Shown here piece after piece: positions 7,927 to 15,878 of a stretch of 28,096 nucleotides of DNA (within the stretch, counting starts at the first letter, position 1; every line of letters starts with the position of its first letter). A model generated the notes under the pieces. It did not search any database. It worked only from the letters and a program-made list of their open reading frames with translations, and was not told the DNA's origin. Source of the DNA: CAMLDH01 sp966250375. GTDB lineage: Bacteria > Pseudomonadota > Gammaproteobacteria > Burkholderiales > Burkholderiaceae_D. The position numbers and the translations under genes were made by a program. The DNA is taken from the NCBI GenBank assembly GCA_966250375.1, contig CBINHE010000056.1:1-28096 (forward strand). Direction: 5' to 3'.

Positions 7927-9290
7927 TGACCGCCTTCCGGGGTGCCCGTCTCTTTTTGCTTGTTCCGTCCGCTGCGTTTGCGCGAGCGTTTTTTTGCGGG
8001 GGCGTTTTCGCCTTCTGCTTTCGGCTTTTTCGCCAGCAAGGCTTCACGGCCGGGGCCATCTGCTTCAACGAATGCGGTCCACCATTCGCCGAGTTCGCTG
8101 TCGATTTCTCCCGATGCGCAGCGCAGCAGCAGGAAATCATAACCGGCGCGCCAGCGCATATGCTCCAGCATTTTATAGGGCGACTTGCCGATGCGGCGCT
8201 CGAAGCGCGGTTGCATTGCCCAGATGTCGCGCATATCGGAGGCGATCTTGCGTTGCAGCGCAAGGTTTTCGGTTTGCGTATTCAACACATCGTCGGCGGC
8301 GAGATGCAATGCAGGAATCGGGTATTCGCCGGCCGCTTGGTACGCGTTCCATTTTTCGACGACCTGATGCCATAACAACGATGCGAACAGGAAGCCGGGT
8401 GACACCGGTTTGCCTTGTTGAACACGCTTGTCGGTACTGGCCAGTGCCAGCGTGACGAATTTCTCGCCCAGCGGCTGTTCGAGCACGACATCGAGCAAAG
8501 GCAATAAGCCATGGTGCAAGCCTTCGTGGCGCAGTTGCCGCAGGCACGCCAGCGCATGGCCGCTCATCAGCAACTTCAGCATTTCATCGAATACGCGCGC
8601 CGTCGGTACATTGTCGATCAGCGGCGCCATGACTTGAAGCGGCGCACGAGTCGCCGGGTCAATCGTGAAACCTAGCTTGGCAGCAAAGCGCACCACGCGC
8701 AGCAAGCGCACCGGATCTTCGCGAAACCGCGCTTCGGGTACGCCGATCATGCGCAAGGTCTTGTTGCGGATATCCGCGATGCCGCCGTGATAGTCGAGTA
8801 CCGTCTGTTTCGCCGGATCGTAGTACATCGCATTGACGGTGAAGTCGCGCCGCACCGCATCCTCGTGCTGCTCGCCGAACGTATTGTCGCGCAACACGCG
8901 CCCATGCTCGTCTTTCGGCGAGCCATCCGACGACGCGCCGCGGAAGGTCGTGACTTCGAGTTGTTCCTGTCCCAGCATCACATGCACGATCTGAAACCGT
9001 TTGCCGATAATGAAGGCGCGGCGGAACAGACGTTTGATTTGCTCCGGCGTTGCATTGGTCGCGATATCGAAATCTTTCGGCTTGTGCCCCAACAGCAGAT
9101 CGCGTACCGCGCCGCCGACCACGAACGCATTGAATCCCGCTTCCTGCAAAGTTTGCGTGACACGTACCGCGTTCGGCGAAAGAAGCTGCGGATTGATCCC
9201 GTGTTCTTTCGGGCCGAGTATTGCGGGCTTGGTATTATCTTTACTCTGACTTTTAACGCCGAGTATGCGGCGAATGAACTTTTTAATCAT
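7923..9290 (-). CDS. pcnB: Poly(A) polymerase I
   Basis: PcnB adds 3' poly(A) tails to RNA and so promotes its decay. The 455-residue product has the class II nucleotidyltransferase core VVGGAVRDLLLG with DFDI (Asp73 and Asp75), the RRAFIIGKRFQIVHV segment, RRDFTVNAMYYD, and the RFREDPVRLLRVVRFAAKLG RNA-binding motif. These distinguish it with CCA-adding enzymes as a family; the long basic C-terminal tail (KKRSRKRSGRNKQ) and the N-terminal extension favour poly(A) polymerase. Its start overlaps the HAD gene by 8 nt (ATGATTAA), and its stop overlaps folK by 4 nt. Confidence 0.94.
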   Translation of the reverse strand: MIKKFIRRILGVKSQSKDNTKPAILGPKEHGINPQLLSPNAVRVTQTLQEAGFNAFVVGGAVRDLLLGHKPKDFDIATNATPEQIKRLFRRAFIIGKRFQIVHVMLGQEQLEVTTFRGASSDGSPKDEHGRVLRDNTFGEQHEDAVRRDFTVNAMYYDPAKQTVLDYHGGIADIRNKTLRMIGVPEARFREDPVRLLRVVRFAAKLGFTIDPATRAPLQVMAPLIDNVPTARVFDEMLKLLMSGHALACLRQLRHEGLHHGLLPLLDVVLEQPLGEKFVTLALASTDKRVQQGKPVSPGFLFASLLWHQVVEKWNAYQAAGEYPIPALHLAADDVLNTQTENLALQRKIASDMRDIWAMQPRFERRIGKSPYKMLEHMRWRAGYDFLLLRCASGEIDSELGEWWTAFVEADGPGREALLAKKPKAEGENAPAKKRSRKRSGRNKQKETGTPEGGQ

Positions 9291-9954
9291 TGAATAAATT
9301 CAGGATGGGCCAGCCATGCGCTTGTGCATGCGCAGTGAGCTTGGCGTTGGGATTGGTGGCGACCGGATGGGTGACGAGCGATAGCAGGGGGATGTCGTTT
9401 TGCGAGTCGCTGTAAAAATGGCTGCACTCGAAACTGTCGAGTGATTTTCCCATCGTGGCCAGCCAGGTTTCCATATTGATGACTTTGCCGGCGCCGTAGG
9501 GCGGAGTGCCGACCGGTTTGCCGGTGAATTCGTCTTCGGCCGTGAGTTCCGGCTCGGCGGCGATCAGATGCTCGACGCCGAATGCCTGCGCAATCGGTGC
9601 TGTCACGAAGCGGTTGGTGGCGGTGATGATGCAGACCAGGTCGTCGGCATCCCGATGCTTTTTTACCAGGTCGCGTGCGGCCGGCCGGACCGCCGGATGA
9701 ATGACTTCATCCATGAACTGCCGATGCCACTCATCCAGTTGTTTGCGCGGGAACTGCGCCAAGGTGCCGAATGCGAATTCGAGATACTTCATCGGGTCGA
9801 GCGTGCCGGCTTGATAGCAGGCATAAAACTCGGCGTTACGTTTTTCAAACGCGGCGGCGTCGACTGCGCCGATGCGCGAAAGGAACTGGCCCCACTCGTA
9901 ATCGGAGTCGAGCGGCAGCAAGGTGTGATCGAGATCGAATAATGCCAGATTCAT
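9283..9954 (-). CDS. HAD-IB family phosphatase
   Basis: A 223-residue haloacid-dehalogenase hydrolase of subfamily IB (SerB-like). Motif I is FDLDHTLLPLDSD with nucleophile Asp7 and acid/base Asp9, motif II is the IITATNRF threonine, motif III includes the lysine of GAGKVINME, and motif IV is YSDSQNDIPLL. A phosphomonoester is the expected substrate; phosphoserine or histidinol phosphate are possibilities, but sequence alone does not decide. It overlaps both neighbours (ATGA with hda, 8 nt with pcnB). Confidence 0.88.
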   Translation of the reverse strand: MNLALFDLDHTLLPLDSDYEWGQFLSRIGAVDAAAFEKRNAEFYACYQAGTLDPMKYLEFAFGTLAQFPRKQLDEWHRQFMDEVIHPAVRPAARDLVKKHRDADDLVCIITATNRFVTAPIAQAFGVEHLIAAEPELTAEDEFTGKPVGTPPYGAGKVINMETWLATMGKSLDSFECSHFYSDSQNDIPLLSLVTHPVATNPNAKLTAHAQAHGWPILNLFND

Positions 9955-10640
9955 TGTGTATCTTTTGTTTCGTTTTCCAACTGGAGCAAGCTGTGCAACA
10001 GCGGCAAGGTAATCGGCCGTTGCGTCTCCAGCGAATATTGGTCCAGGGCGTCGAGCATGGTGGACAAAGACTGCATATCCCGGCGGAAGTGCGTGATCAA
10101 ATAGGGTAACACGCCGGATGATAGCGATAAACCGCGGGCATGGGCAGCCTGCGTCAGTGCTGCGATCTTTTCAACATCGGTCAGACCATGGACTTGATAG
10201 ATCAAGCCCCAGCCAAGACGCGTTCGCAAATCCTCGCGCACCGCCAGCTTGGCTGGCGGCATGGCACCGGCGGCGACCAGCACGGCGCCGTTTTCGCGTA
10301 CCTGATTAAACAGATTGAACGCTTCGATCTGACGTTCCGGCGACAGTTTGTCGCAATCGTCCAACAGGTAGAGCCTTACCTCTGCCGCAAACTGGAAAGC
10401 GCCGATGTCGGCATCGGCCGCAAGGTGGCGCGCATCGGATGCGTTGGCCAGCGCGTGCAGCAGGTGGCTTTTGCCAGCGCCCGCTTCGCCCCACAAATAC
10501 ACAAAGCGCTCGCTTAGCGGGTTTGCGGTGCGGCTAGCCAAGAGGCGCAATAGCTGCGCCAGTTCTTCATTTTGTCCAACGACGAATGTATCCAGAGTCT
10601 GCGGTTTTGCCGCGCCCCAATCCAGCAACAACTGCCTCAT
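9951..10640 (-). CDS. hda: Hda, DnaA inactivator (RIDA)
   Basis: Hda binds the DNA-loaded sliding clamp and stimulates ATP hydrolysis on DnaA, preventing re-initiation. The 229-residue DnaA-like AAA+ protein has an N-terminal RQLLLDW (residues 2-8), which fits a clamp-binding motif, then Walker A GEAGAGKSHL (51-60), Walker B LYLLDDCDKL and a sensor-like LRTRLGWGL. It lacks the DNA-binding domain of DnaA. The start at 10640 is chosen because this motif must be N-terminal; the open frame runs 62 codons further upstream into the permease gene. The permease ends 10 nt before it. Confidence 0.93.
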   Translation of the reverse strand: MRQLLLDWGAAKPQTLDTFVVGQNEELAQLLRLLASRTANPLSERFVYLWGEAGAGKSHLLHALANASDARHLAADADIGAFQFAAEVRLYLLDDCDKLSPERQIEAFNLFNQVRENGAVLVAAGAMPPAKLAVREDLRTRLGWGLIYQVHGLTDVEKIAALTQAAHARGLSLSSGVLPYLITHFRRDMQSLSTMLDALDQYSLETQRPITLPLLHSLLQLENETKDTQ

Positions 10641-10650
10641 GCTTGATTCT

Positions 10651-11736
10651 TCATGAATGATTATAAAAACTGCTATTGAGATAATGTGTGTGCAAATGCT
10701 TGGCTGCGACGGACACAATCGCGGCGGCAGGCAGCGCCAGCAGCACACCCACAAAACCGAATAATTGACCGAACGCGAGCAAAGCAAAAATAACAGCCAG
10801 CGGATGCAAGCCAATCCGTTCCCCAACCAGGCGTGGCGTCAAAAAGAAACTTTCGATGATTTGACCTGCACCATAAATGCTTGCGACCGCGATCAGACCA
10901 TACAGACCGTCAAATTGCAAAATTGCTGTGATCAGCGCAAGGATGAGGCCCAATCCATAACCAAGGTAGGGAATGAATACCAGCACGCCGGTCAGGATGC
11001 CGACCGGCAGCGCCACCTCCAAGCCAACCAGTGCCAGCGCTACGGAATAGTAGACGGCAAGCGTCAGCATGACGGCCAATTGACCGCGTAAATACTGGGC
11101 AAGCAGGCCGTTGGCTTCATGTGCCATGTTTGTCGTGAGGCCAACCCAGCGGCGCGGTACGGTATTTTCGATTCGCAGCAGCAGCGCATGCCAGTCCAGC
11201 AGCAGGTAAAACAACACGACTGGAATGAGGATCAAGGTCCCGATCCAGCCCAGGATCGCGATACCGCCGACTTTTGCCGAAGACAGTACGGCGCTCCATA
11301 CCTCATCGCTACTGGCTGTAAATTGCTGCGACAGCAGTTTCTGGATACCGGCGAGGTCGAGCCGCACCTTGACACCGAATTGTCGCAGTATGGGGCTGAG
11401 CGTCTCATTCAAGCTAGTGAGGAATTGCGGGATTTGTTCTTGCAGGAGCGGAATCTCTTTTTGCAGTATCGGCACCACGATCAGGATCAGTGCAAGGATT
11501 GCCGCAAGTAGTAATAACATGACAATCATCACCGCGATTGACCGGGACAGCACAAATTTTCCTATGCGCCGCGCCGCCAGCCAATCGACCGCCGGATTCA
11601 ATGCATATGCCAGGATGGCGGCGGCAATAAAGGGCGCCAATACCGGCCCCAGTAGCACCAGCATGGCGACCAGCGCCAGCCCCACTGCCAGCCATAACCA
11701 GCTTTGCTTCTGCTCTGAAGTGAAAGAAAAAGGCAT
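10651..11736 (-). CDS. AI-2E/PerM family membrane transporter
   Basis: A 361-residue integral membrane protein of the AI-2E transporter family (PerM, YhhT and TqsA relatives). It has two helices at the N-terminus (residues 13-50), a third near 65-92, a long amphipathic loop (about 93-150), and four or five C-terminal helices including PVGILTGVLVFIPYLGYGLG and the late GERIGLHPLAVIFALLAFG signature. Members export varied solutes or ions, so no substrate is assigned. It is the first gene of the minus-strand run; the 116-bp gap to divergent purM must hold both promoters. Confidence 0.9.
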   Translation of the reverse strand: MPFSFTSEQKQSWLWLAVGLALVAMLVLLGPVLAPFIAAAILAYALNPAVDWLAARRIGKFVLSRSIAVMIVMLLLLAAILALILIVVPILQKEIPLLQEQIPQFLTSLNETLSPILRQFGVKVRLDLAGIQKLLSQQFTASSDEVWSAVLSSAKVGGIAILGWIGTLILIPVVLFYLLLDWHALLLRIENTVPRRWVGLTTNMAHEANGLLAQYLRGQLAVMLTLAVYYSVALALVGLEVALPVGILTGVLVFIPYLGYGLGLILALITAILQFDGLYGLIAVASIYGAGQIIESFFLTPRLVGERIGLHPLAVIFALLAFGQLFGFVGVLLALPAAAIVSVAAKHLHTHYLNSSFYNHS

Positions 11737-11852
11737 GAAATCGTGGGATAGGAGGATCGATTTGTTAAAATAACGGTTTAGCCGACTTAGTGCAGTTTTA
11801 GCTCAGTCCGGCTTCAACCGTCTATTTTACCGCCTCTGCAGCCAATCACATC

Positions 11853-12896
11853 ATGACTTCCACTTCTAACGTTTCCCTTTCCTATCGCGACGCCGGAGTC
11901 GATATCGACGCGGGGGATGCCCTAGTCGAAGCCATCAAGCCATTTGCCAAGCGCACGATGCGTGAAGGCGTCATGGGAGGCATCGGCGGCTTCGGCGCAT
12001 TGTTCGAAGTCAGCAAAAAATTCAAGGAGCCGGTGCTGGTGTCGGGTACCGATGGTGTCGGCACCAAGTTGAAACTCGCATTCCACCTGAATAAACACGA
12101 CACGGTCGGCATCGATCTGGTCGCGATGAGCGTCAACGATATTCTGGTGCAGGGCGCCGAACCCTTGTTTTTCCTGGACTATTTCGCGTGCGGCAAGCTC
12201 GACGTGCCGACCGCGACCGATGTCATCAAGGGCATTGCGAAAGGCTGCGAGCTGGCCGGCTGCGCGTTGATCGGCGGCGAAACGGCTGAAATGCCGAGCA
12301 TGTATCCGGACGGCGAGTATGATCTGGCCGGCTTCGCGGTCGGCGCGGTCGAGAAAGCCAAGCTCATCGACGGCAGCAAGATCGTTCCGGGCGATGTGGT
12401 GCTGGGCCTTGCATCATCGGGCGCGCATTCCAACGGTTATTCGCTGGTGCGCAAGATCATTTCAGTCGCGCAACCCGATCTGAATGCCGATTTCCATGGC
12501 CGCAAGCTGGCCGACGTATTGCTGGAGCCGACCCGCATTTATGTCAAGCCGTTGTTGGCGCTGATGGATACGCTGGAAGTCAAAGGCATGGTGCACATCA
12601 CCGGCGGCGGGTTGGTCGAAAACGTGCCGCGCATATTGAAAGATAACCTGACTGCGGTATTGCATCGCGACGCATGGGTGATGCCGCCGCTGTTTACCTG
12701 GCTGCAGCAGCATGGCGGCGTGGCGGATGCGGAAATGCACCGCGTGTTCAATTGCGGCATCGGCATGGCGGTCATCGTGTCGAAAGAAAATGCGGATGCG
12801 GCAATCGCGCAATTGAAAGCAGCTGGCGAAACGGTGACGCGCATTGGTGAAATTCGCGCGCGTCAGGAAGGCGAAGCGCAGACCATCGTGCTGTAA
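11853..12896 (+). CDS. purM: Phosphoribosylformylglycinamidine cyclo-ligase (AIR synthetase)
   Basis: PurM closes the imidazole ring of AIR in purine synthesis using ATP. The 347-residue product is full length, with SYRDAGVDIDAGDALV at the start, GTDGVGTKLKLAF, the MSVNDILVQGAEPLFFLDYF signature, GCALIGGETAEMPSMYP and GLASSGAHSNGYSLVR. It is monocistronic: divergent from the permease operon and closed by a perfect terminator. No clear Shine-Dalgarno sequence precedes the ATG. Confidence 0.98.
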   Translation: MTSTSNVSLSYRDAGVDIDAGDALVEAIKPFAKRTMREGVMGGIGGFGALFEVSKKFKEPVLVSGTDGVGTKLKLAFHLNKHDTVGIDLVAMSVNDILVQGAEPLFFLDYFACGKLDVPTATDVIKGIAKGCELAGCALIGGETAEMPSMYPDGEYDLAGFAVGAVEKAKLIDGSKIVPGDVVLGLASSGAHSNGYSLVRKIISVAQPDLNADFHGRKLADVLLEPTRIYVKPLLALMDTLEVKGMVHITGGGLVENVPRILKDNLTAVLHRDAWVMPPLFTWLQQHGGVADAEMHRVFNCGIGMAVIVSKENADAAIAQLKAAGETVTRIGEIRARQEGEAQTIVL

Positions 12897-12911
12897 TCCG
12901 ACGGTTACTGT

Positions 12912-12953
12912 AAAAATGGCGGCAAGAGGGTTCTCTTGCCGCCATTTTTTTTT
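12912..12953. terminator. Bidirectional intrinsic terminator between purM and the Anbu gene
   Basis: ATGGCGGCAAGAG (12916-12928) pairs perfectly with CTCTTGCCGCCAT (12933-12945) across a GGTT loop. Nine T residues follow on the plus strand, and five A residues precede the stem (five T residues on the minus strand). It can stop both purM and the convergent Anbu operon. Confidence 0.95.
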
Positions 12954-12971
12954 CGCCCCAGGTTTTGCCGA

Positions 12972-13853
12972 TCAGTGTTGTTTGTTTCCGCCGCTTTGAG
13001 GCACCATGGTTTGCGGCGGCTCCGGGCGTGTATCTTTGGCTGCCACCAAGTTTGCAGGCGGCGCTACGCGCATTGGCTCGCTGATCGCATTGGTTGTCGA
13101 GACGGCATTTGCAGAGGATTCCGATGCCGCATTCCAGATCGGATCGGCGATTCCTTCGAACACAACCTTTAATTGCTTGCCCCAAGTACTGCGTATCATC
13201 TGGAAGTACTGATTTTTTTCGTCAATCGTCACGAATCGCGTGACAGAGAAAGTGTCTGCTTCGTAGGTCAACAAATCCAATGGCAGACCGACCGAGATAT
13301 TCGAGCGCAATGTCGAATCCATCGAGATCAATGCGCATTTCGCGGCTTCATTCAAAGGAGTCGCCGGGCTGACCACGCGGTCGATAATTGGCTTGCCGTA
13401 TTTCGCTTCGCCGATCTGGAAATACGTGTTTTCATTATGCGATTCAATGAAGTTGCCGGCAGAGTACATCTGAAACAGGCGGCAGCGCTCGCCCTTGATC
13501 TGGCCGCCGAAAATCAGGCTCACATTAAAATCGATGCCGAATTGCGCCAGCGACTTGGCATCCCGCTCATGCACCGCGCGTATTGCTTCACCGACAATCT
13601 GGGCTGCTTCATACATCGAGGTGGCCGTCCACACGCTCTTGCCGCTGGCGGTGACATGCTCCGAAATGATTTGGCGGACCGATTGTGAAATCGACAGATT
13701 GCCTGCCGTCATCAACACCATCATTCGGTCGCCGGGGTTTTCAAATACGCTCATCTTGCGGAACGTGCCGACTTGATCGACCCCCGCATTGGTACGCGAA
13801 TCGGAAAGGAAGACTAGCCCCGCATCGAGGCGCATTGCAACGCAATAAGTCAT
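12972..13853 (-). CDS. Anbu-type proteasome-like peptidase
   Basis: A 293-residue Ntn-hydrolase of the Anbu group (ancestral beta-subunit, COG3484, predicted proteasome-type protease). The protein starts MTYCVAMRLDAGLVFLSDSR. Loss of Met would expose Thr1; Asp17 of the SDSR segment and a lysine at 32 (Thr1 numbering) fit the proteasomal active-site triad. The core ends near residue 245. The remaining roughly 45 residues are Ala/Ser/Pro/Thr-rich and look disordered, longer than I expect for the family. It is the last gene after the ATP-grasp, alpha-E and transglutaminase genes, the partners usually reported for Anbu. Its substrate is unknown. No Shine-Dalgarno sequence precedes the ATG. Confidence 0.9.
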   Translation of the reverse strand: MTYCVAMRLDAGLVFLSDSRTNAGVDQVGTFRKMSVFENPGDRMMVLMTAGNLSISQSVRQIISEHVTASGKSVWTATSMYEAAQIVGEAIRAVHERDAKSLAQFGIDFNVSLIFGGQIKGERCRLFQMYSAGNFIESHNENTYFQIGEAKYGKPIIDRVVSPATPLNEAAKCALISMDSTLRSNISVGLPLDLLTYEADTFSVTRFVTIDEKNQYFQMIRSTWGKQLKVVFEGIADPIWNAASESSANAVSTTNAISEPMRVAPPANLVAAKDTRPEPPQTMVPQSGGNKQH

Positions 13854-13958
13854 GAGGAGAAACCCGAGCGGAAAAGAGGAATTCTACAGGAAGCAGGGGT
13901 GTGCGCCTGCTGGTAACCGGCTCGACTGTTTTGGGTTTCTTTGGTAATAGTTAGGGGG

Positions 13959-14771
13959 TCAGGCAGTGTACGCCTCGGATATAACATTAACATGCACGCT
14001 CAATGATTCATCGCCGCCGCCGCGCCGTACGCCCCGTACCGGCGCGGCGGAGTCATAATCACGCCCGATCGCCAGCCGGCAATGTGAATCGCTGGCGAAT
14101 TTTGCATGTGTCACATCAATGCTGACCCAGCCGGAAAAATCAACTTCTTCGACCCACACATCGACCCAGGCGTGACTTTCCGCGTGCTCGGCGGCGCCAG
14201 CATCGATATAGCCGGAAACATAGCGCGCCGGGATACCTTGCGTGTGACAACAGGCAAGAAACAGATGGGCGTGATCCTGGCAGACGCCGCGACCGAGCAC
14301 CAGCGCGTCGGTCGCCGTGCTGGTGACGCCGGTGGCGCCGCTTTGATAGGCGACCGCACCGCGAATCGCCCCTGCGAGTGTCAGTAATTCACTACTGCGC
14401 GCCGCACGCGGCAAATATTTTGCAGCGAAGTCGATGATGGTACTTGCCGGTTCGGTCAAGCGCGTTGGCACAGTAAACACGAGAGGGGAAAGACAGCCAC
14501 TTTCCTCCAACCGCCCCCGATTCAACGGCACTATATCGACCACACCGCTGGCGACTATGCGCACCTCATCATGCCGGCCGGTGACGGTCAGCATATGGCT
14601 CAAATTGCCGAATGCATCGGAAAACGCGTTGCACCGCCCGGCGGTAGCAATATGCCATGACTGCGTGCGCTGATGCGGCTCGGTGCGCGGCGACAGCCGC
14701 AATTGCTGAATCGTGTAGGCGAGTGGCGCGGTATAGTGATAAATCGTTTCGTGGCGTATGGTGAGTTTCAT
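13959..14771 (-). CDS. Transglutaminase-like cysteine peptidase
   Basis: A 270-residue protein with an N-terminal beta domain (YHYTAPLAYTIQQLRLSPR, residues 11-29; bacterial transglutaminase-like N-terminal region) and a papain-fold transglutaminase-like core. The catalytic triad is Cys164 in GRGVCQDHAHLF, His200 in ESHAWVDVW and Asp219 in VSIDVTHA. Such proteins are predicted peptidases or amidases rather than cross-linkers. The start at 14771 gives MKLTIRHETIYHY, the normal family N-terminus; the frame opens 5 codons earlier. It follows the alpha-E gene after a 143-bp gap filled by a REP-like element and precedes the Anbu gene by 105 bp. Confidence 0.92.
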   Translation of the reverse strand: MKLTIRHETIYHYTAPLAYTIQQLRLSPRTEPHQRTQSWHIATAGRCNAFSDAFGNLSHMLTVTGRHDEVRIVASGVVDIVPLNRGRLEESGCLSPLVFTVPTRLTEPASTIIDFAAKYLPRAARSSELLTLAGAIRGAVAYQSGATGVTSTATDALVLGRGVCQDHAHLFLACCHTQGIPARYVSGYIDAGAAEHAESHAWVDVWVEEVDFSGWVSIDVTHAKFASDSHCRLAIGRDYDSAAPVRGVRRGGGDESLSVHVNVISEAYTA

Positions 14772-14816
14772 TAAGTAGTCACCCAAAATTAATTGTGATT
14801 TCTAGGCGGCATTTTT

Positions 14817-14887
14817 TGTAGGAGCGGGCCTTGCCCGCGATAGGTGATAGCACATGCAAGCTATCGCGGGCAAGGCCCGCTCTTACA
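14817..14887. repeat. REP-like twin inverted repeat inside the Anbu operon
   Basis: Two 27-nt arms face each other, 14817-14843 and 14861-14887, separated by 17 nt. They are complementary except for one position that can form a G-U pair. Each arm contains its own small palindrome, GCGGGCCTTGCCCGC, after TGTAGGA. This resembles the REP/BIME hairpins described in Pseudomonas and other proteobacteria. Outside the pair, TAAGTAGTCA (14772-14781) and TGACTACTTA (14908-14917) are perfect complements, so the whole 146-nt gap can fold on itself. Confidence 0.85.
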
Positions 14888-14914
14888 AATTCACCGTTTC
14901 TTTTGCATGACTAC

Positions 14915-15877
14915 TTAGGCCACCGAGGGCATCAGGAAGTCGCGGCTGACACGATTGCCAAGTTCGAAAATCTGTTCAAGAAATTCGGTCAGATAATCAT
15001 GCAGACCGGCGGACAGGATGTCTTCAATGCGGGCGAACTTGAGTTCCGCGTGCAGTTTTCCAGCCAGGCGCTCCGTGTCTGCCGACACATCGTTGCGCAC
15101 TTTTTGCAGATTGCCGACGAATTCATCCATACAAGCAAGCAGGGAGCGCGGCATGTCGGCGCGCAGCATCAACAGCGCAGCGACGCGCGCCGGCGTGATC
15201 GCATCGCGATAGACTTTACGATAGATTTCAAAGCAGGACACCGAGCGCAAAATTGCGGCCCAATAATAGTAATCACGTTGCGTGTCCTGCTCCGCATGCT
15301 GGTCGGGCTGCTCGGCGGGCGAGACGCCATGGAACTTTACATCCAGAATACGCGCGGTGTTATCTGCGCGTTCCAGGAAAGTGCCGAGGCGAATGAAATG
15401 GAAGGATTCATCTCTCAACATGGTGCCTATCGTGACACCGCGCGACAGATGCGAACGGTATTTCACCCATTCGAAGAACTGGCTGGGATCACGCTCCAGC
15501 ACGCCACTGTTCAATTGGTTCTTCATGTTGAGCCACGTTGTGTTTTGCGTCTCCCATACTTCGGTGGTCAACGTGCCGCGCACGGCGCGTGCATTTTCCC
15601 GGGCCTCGGTCAGACATGATGCGATCGACGACGGATTTTCGGGGTCGCGTACCATGAAGTCGAGCACGTCTTTCGGCGTCAACAAACCGTACTTATGGTC
15701 GAACACGTCTTGCAATTCGGAGATGCCGAGCATCGCGCGCCAGCCTTGCTCGGCAGCTTGCGCGGATTGCGGTAGCAGCGAAGTCTGCACATTCACATCG
15801 AGCATGCGGGCGGTATTTTCGGCGCGCTCGGTATAGCGGGCCATCCAGAACAAATGATCGGCGGTGCGACTCAACAT
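14915..15877 (-). CDS. Alpha-E domain protein (DUF403)
   Basis: A 320-residue, mostly helical protein of the alpha-E family, recognised by the start MLSRTADHLFWMARYTERAENTAR and by the repeated FLERADNTARILDVKF segment. The fold has no established enzymatic activity. It occurs almost always beside circularly permuted ATP-grasp proteins and transglutaminase-like peptidases, as here. Its start is 1 nt after the ATP-grasp stop, with GGAGAAA at the end of that gene as ribosome binding site, so the two are translated together. It probably works with the ATP-grasp enzyme; that is inference from context. Confidence 0.93.
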   Translation of the reverse strand: MLSRTADHLFWMARYTERAENTARMLDVNVQTSLLPQSAQAAEQGWRAMLGISELQDVFDHKYGLLTPKDVLDFMVRDPENPSSIASCLTEARENARAVRGTLTTEVWETQNTTWLNMKNQLNSGVLERDPSQFFEWVKYRSHLSRGVTIGTMLRDESFHFIRLGTFLERADNTARILDVKFHGVSPAEQPDQHAEQDTQRDYYYWAAILRSVSCFEIYRKVYRDAITPARVAALLMLRADMPRSLLACMDEFVGNLQKVRNDVSADTERLAGKLHAELKFARIEDILSAGLHDYLTEFLEQIFELGNRVSRDFLMPSVA

Positions 15878-15878
15878 A

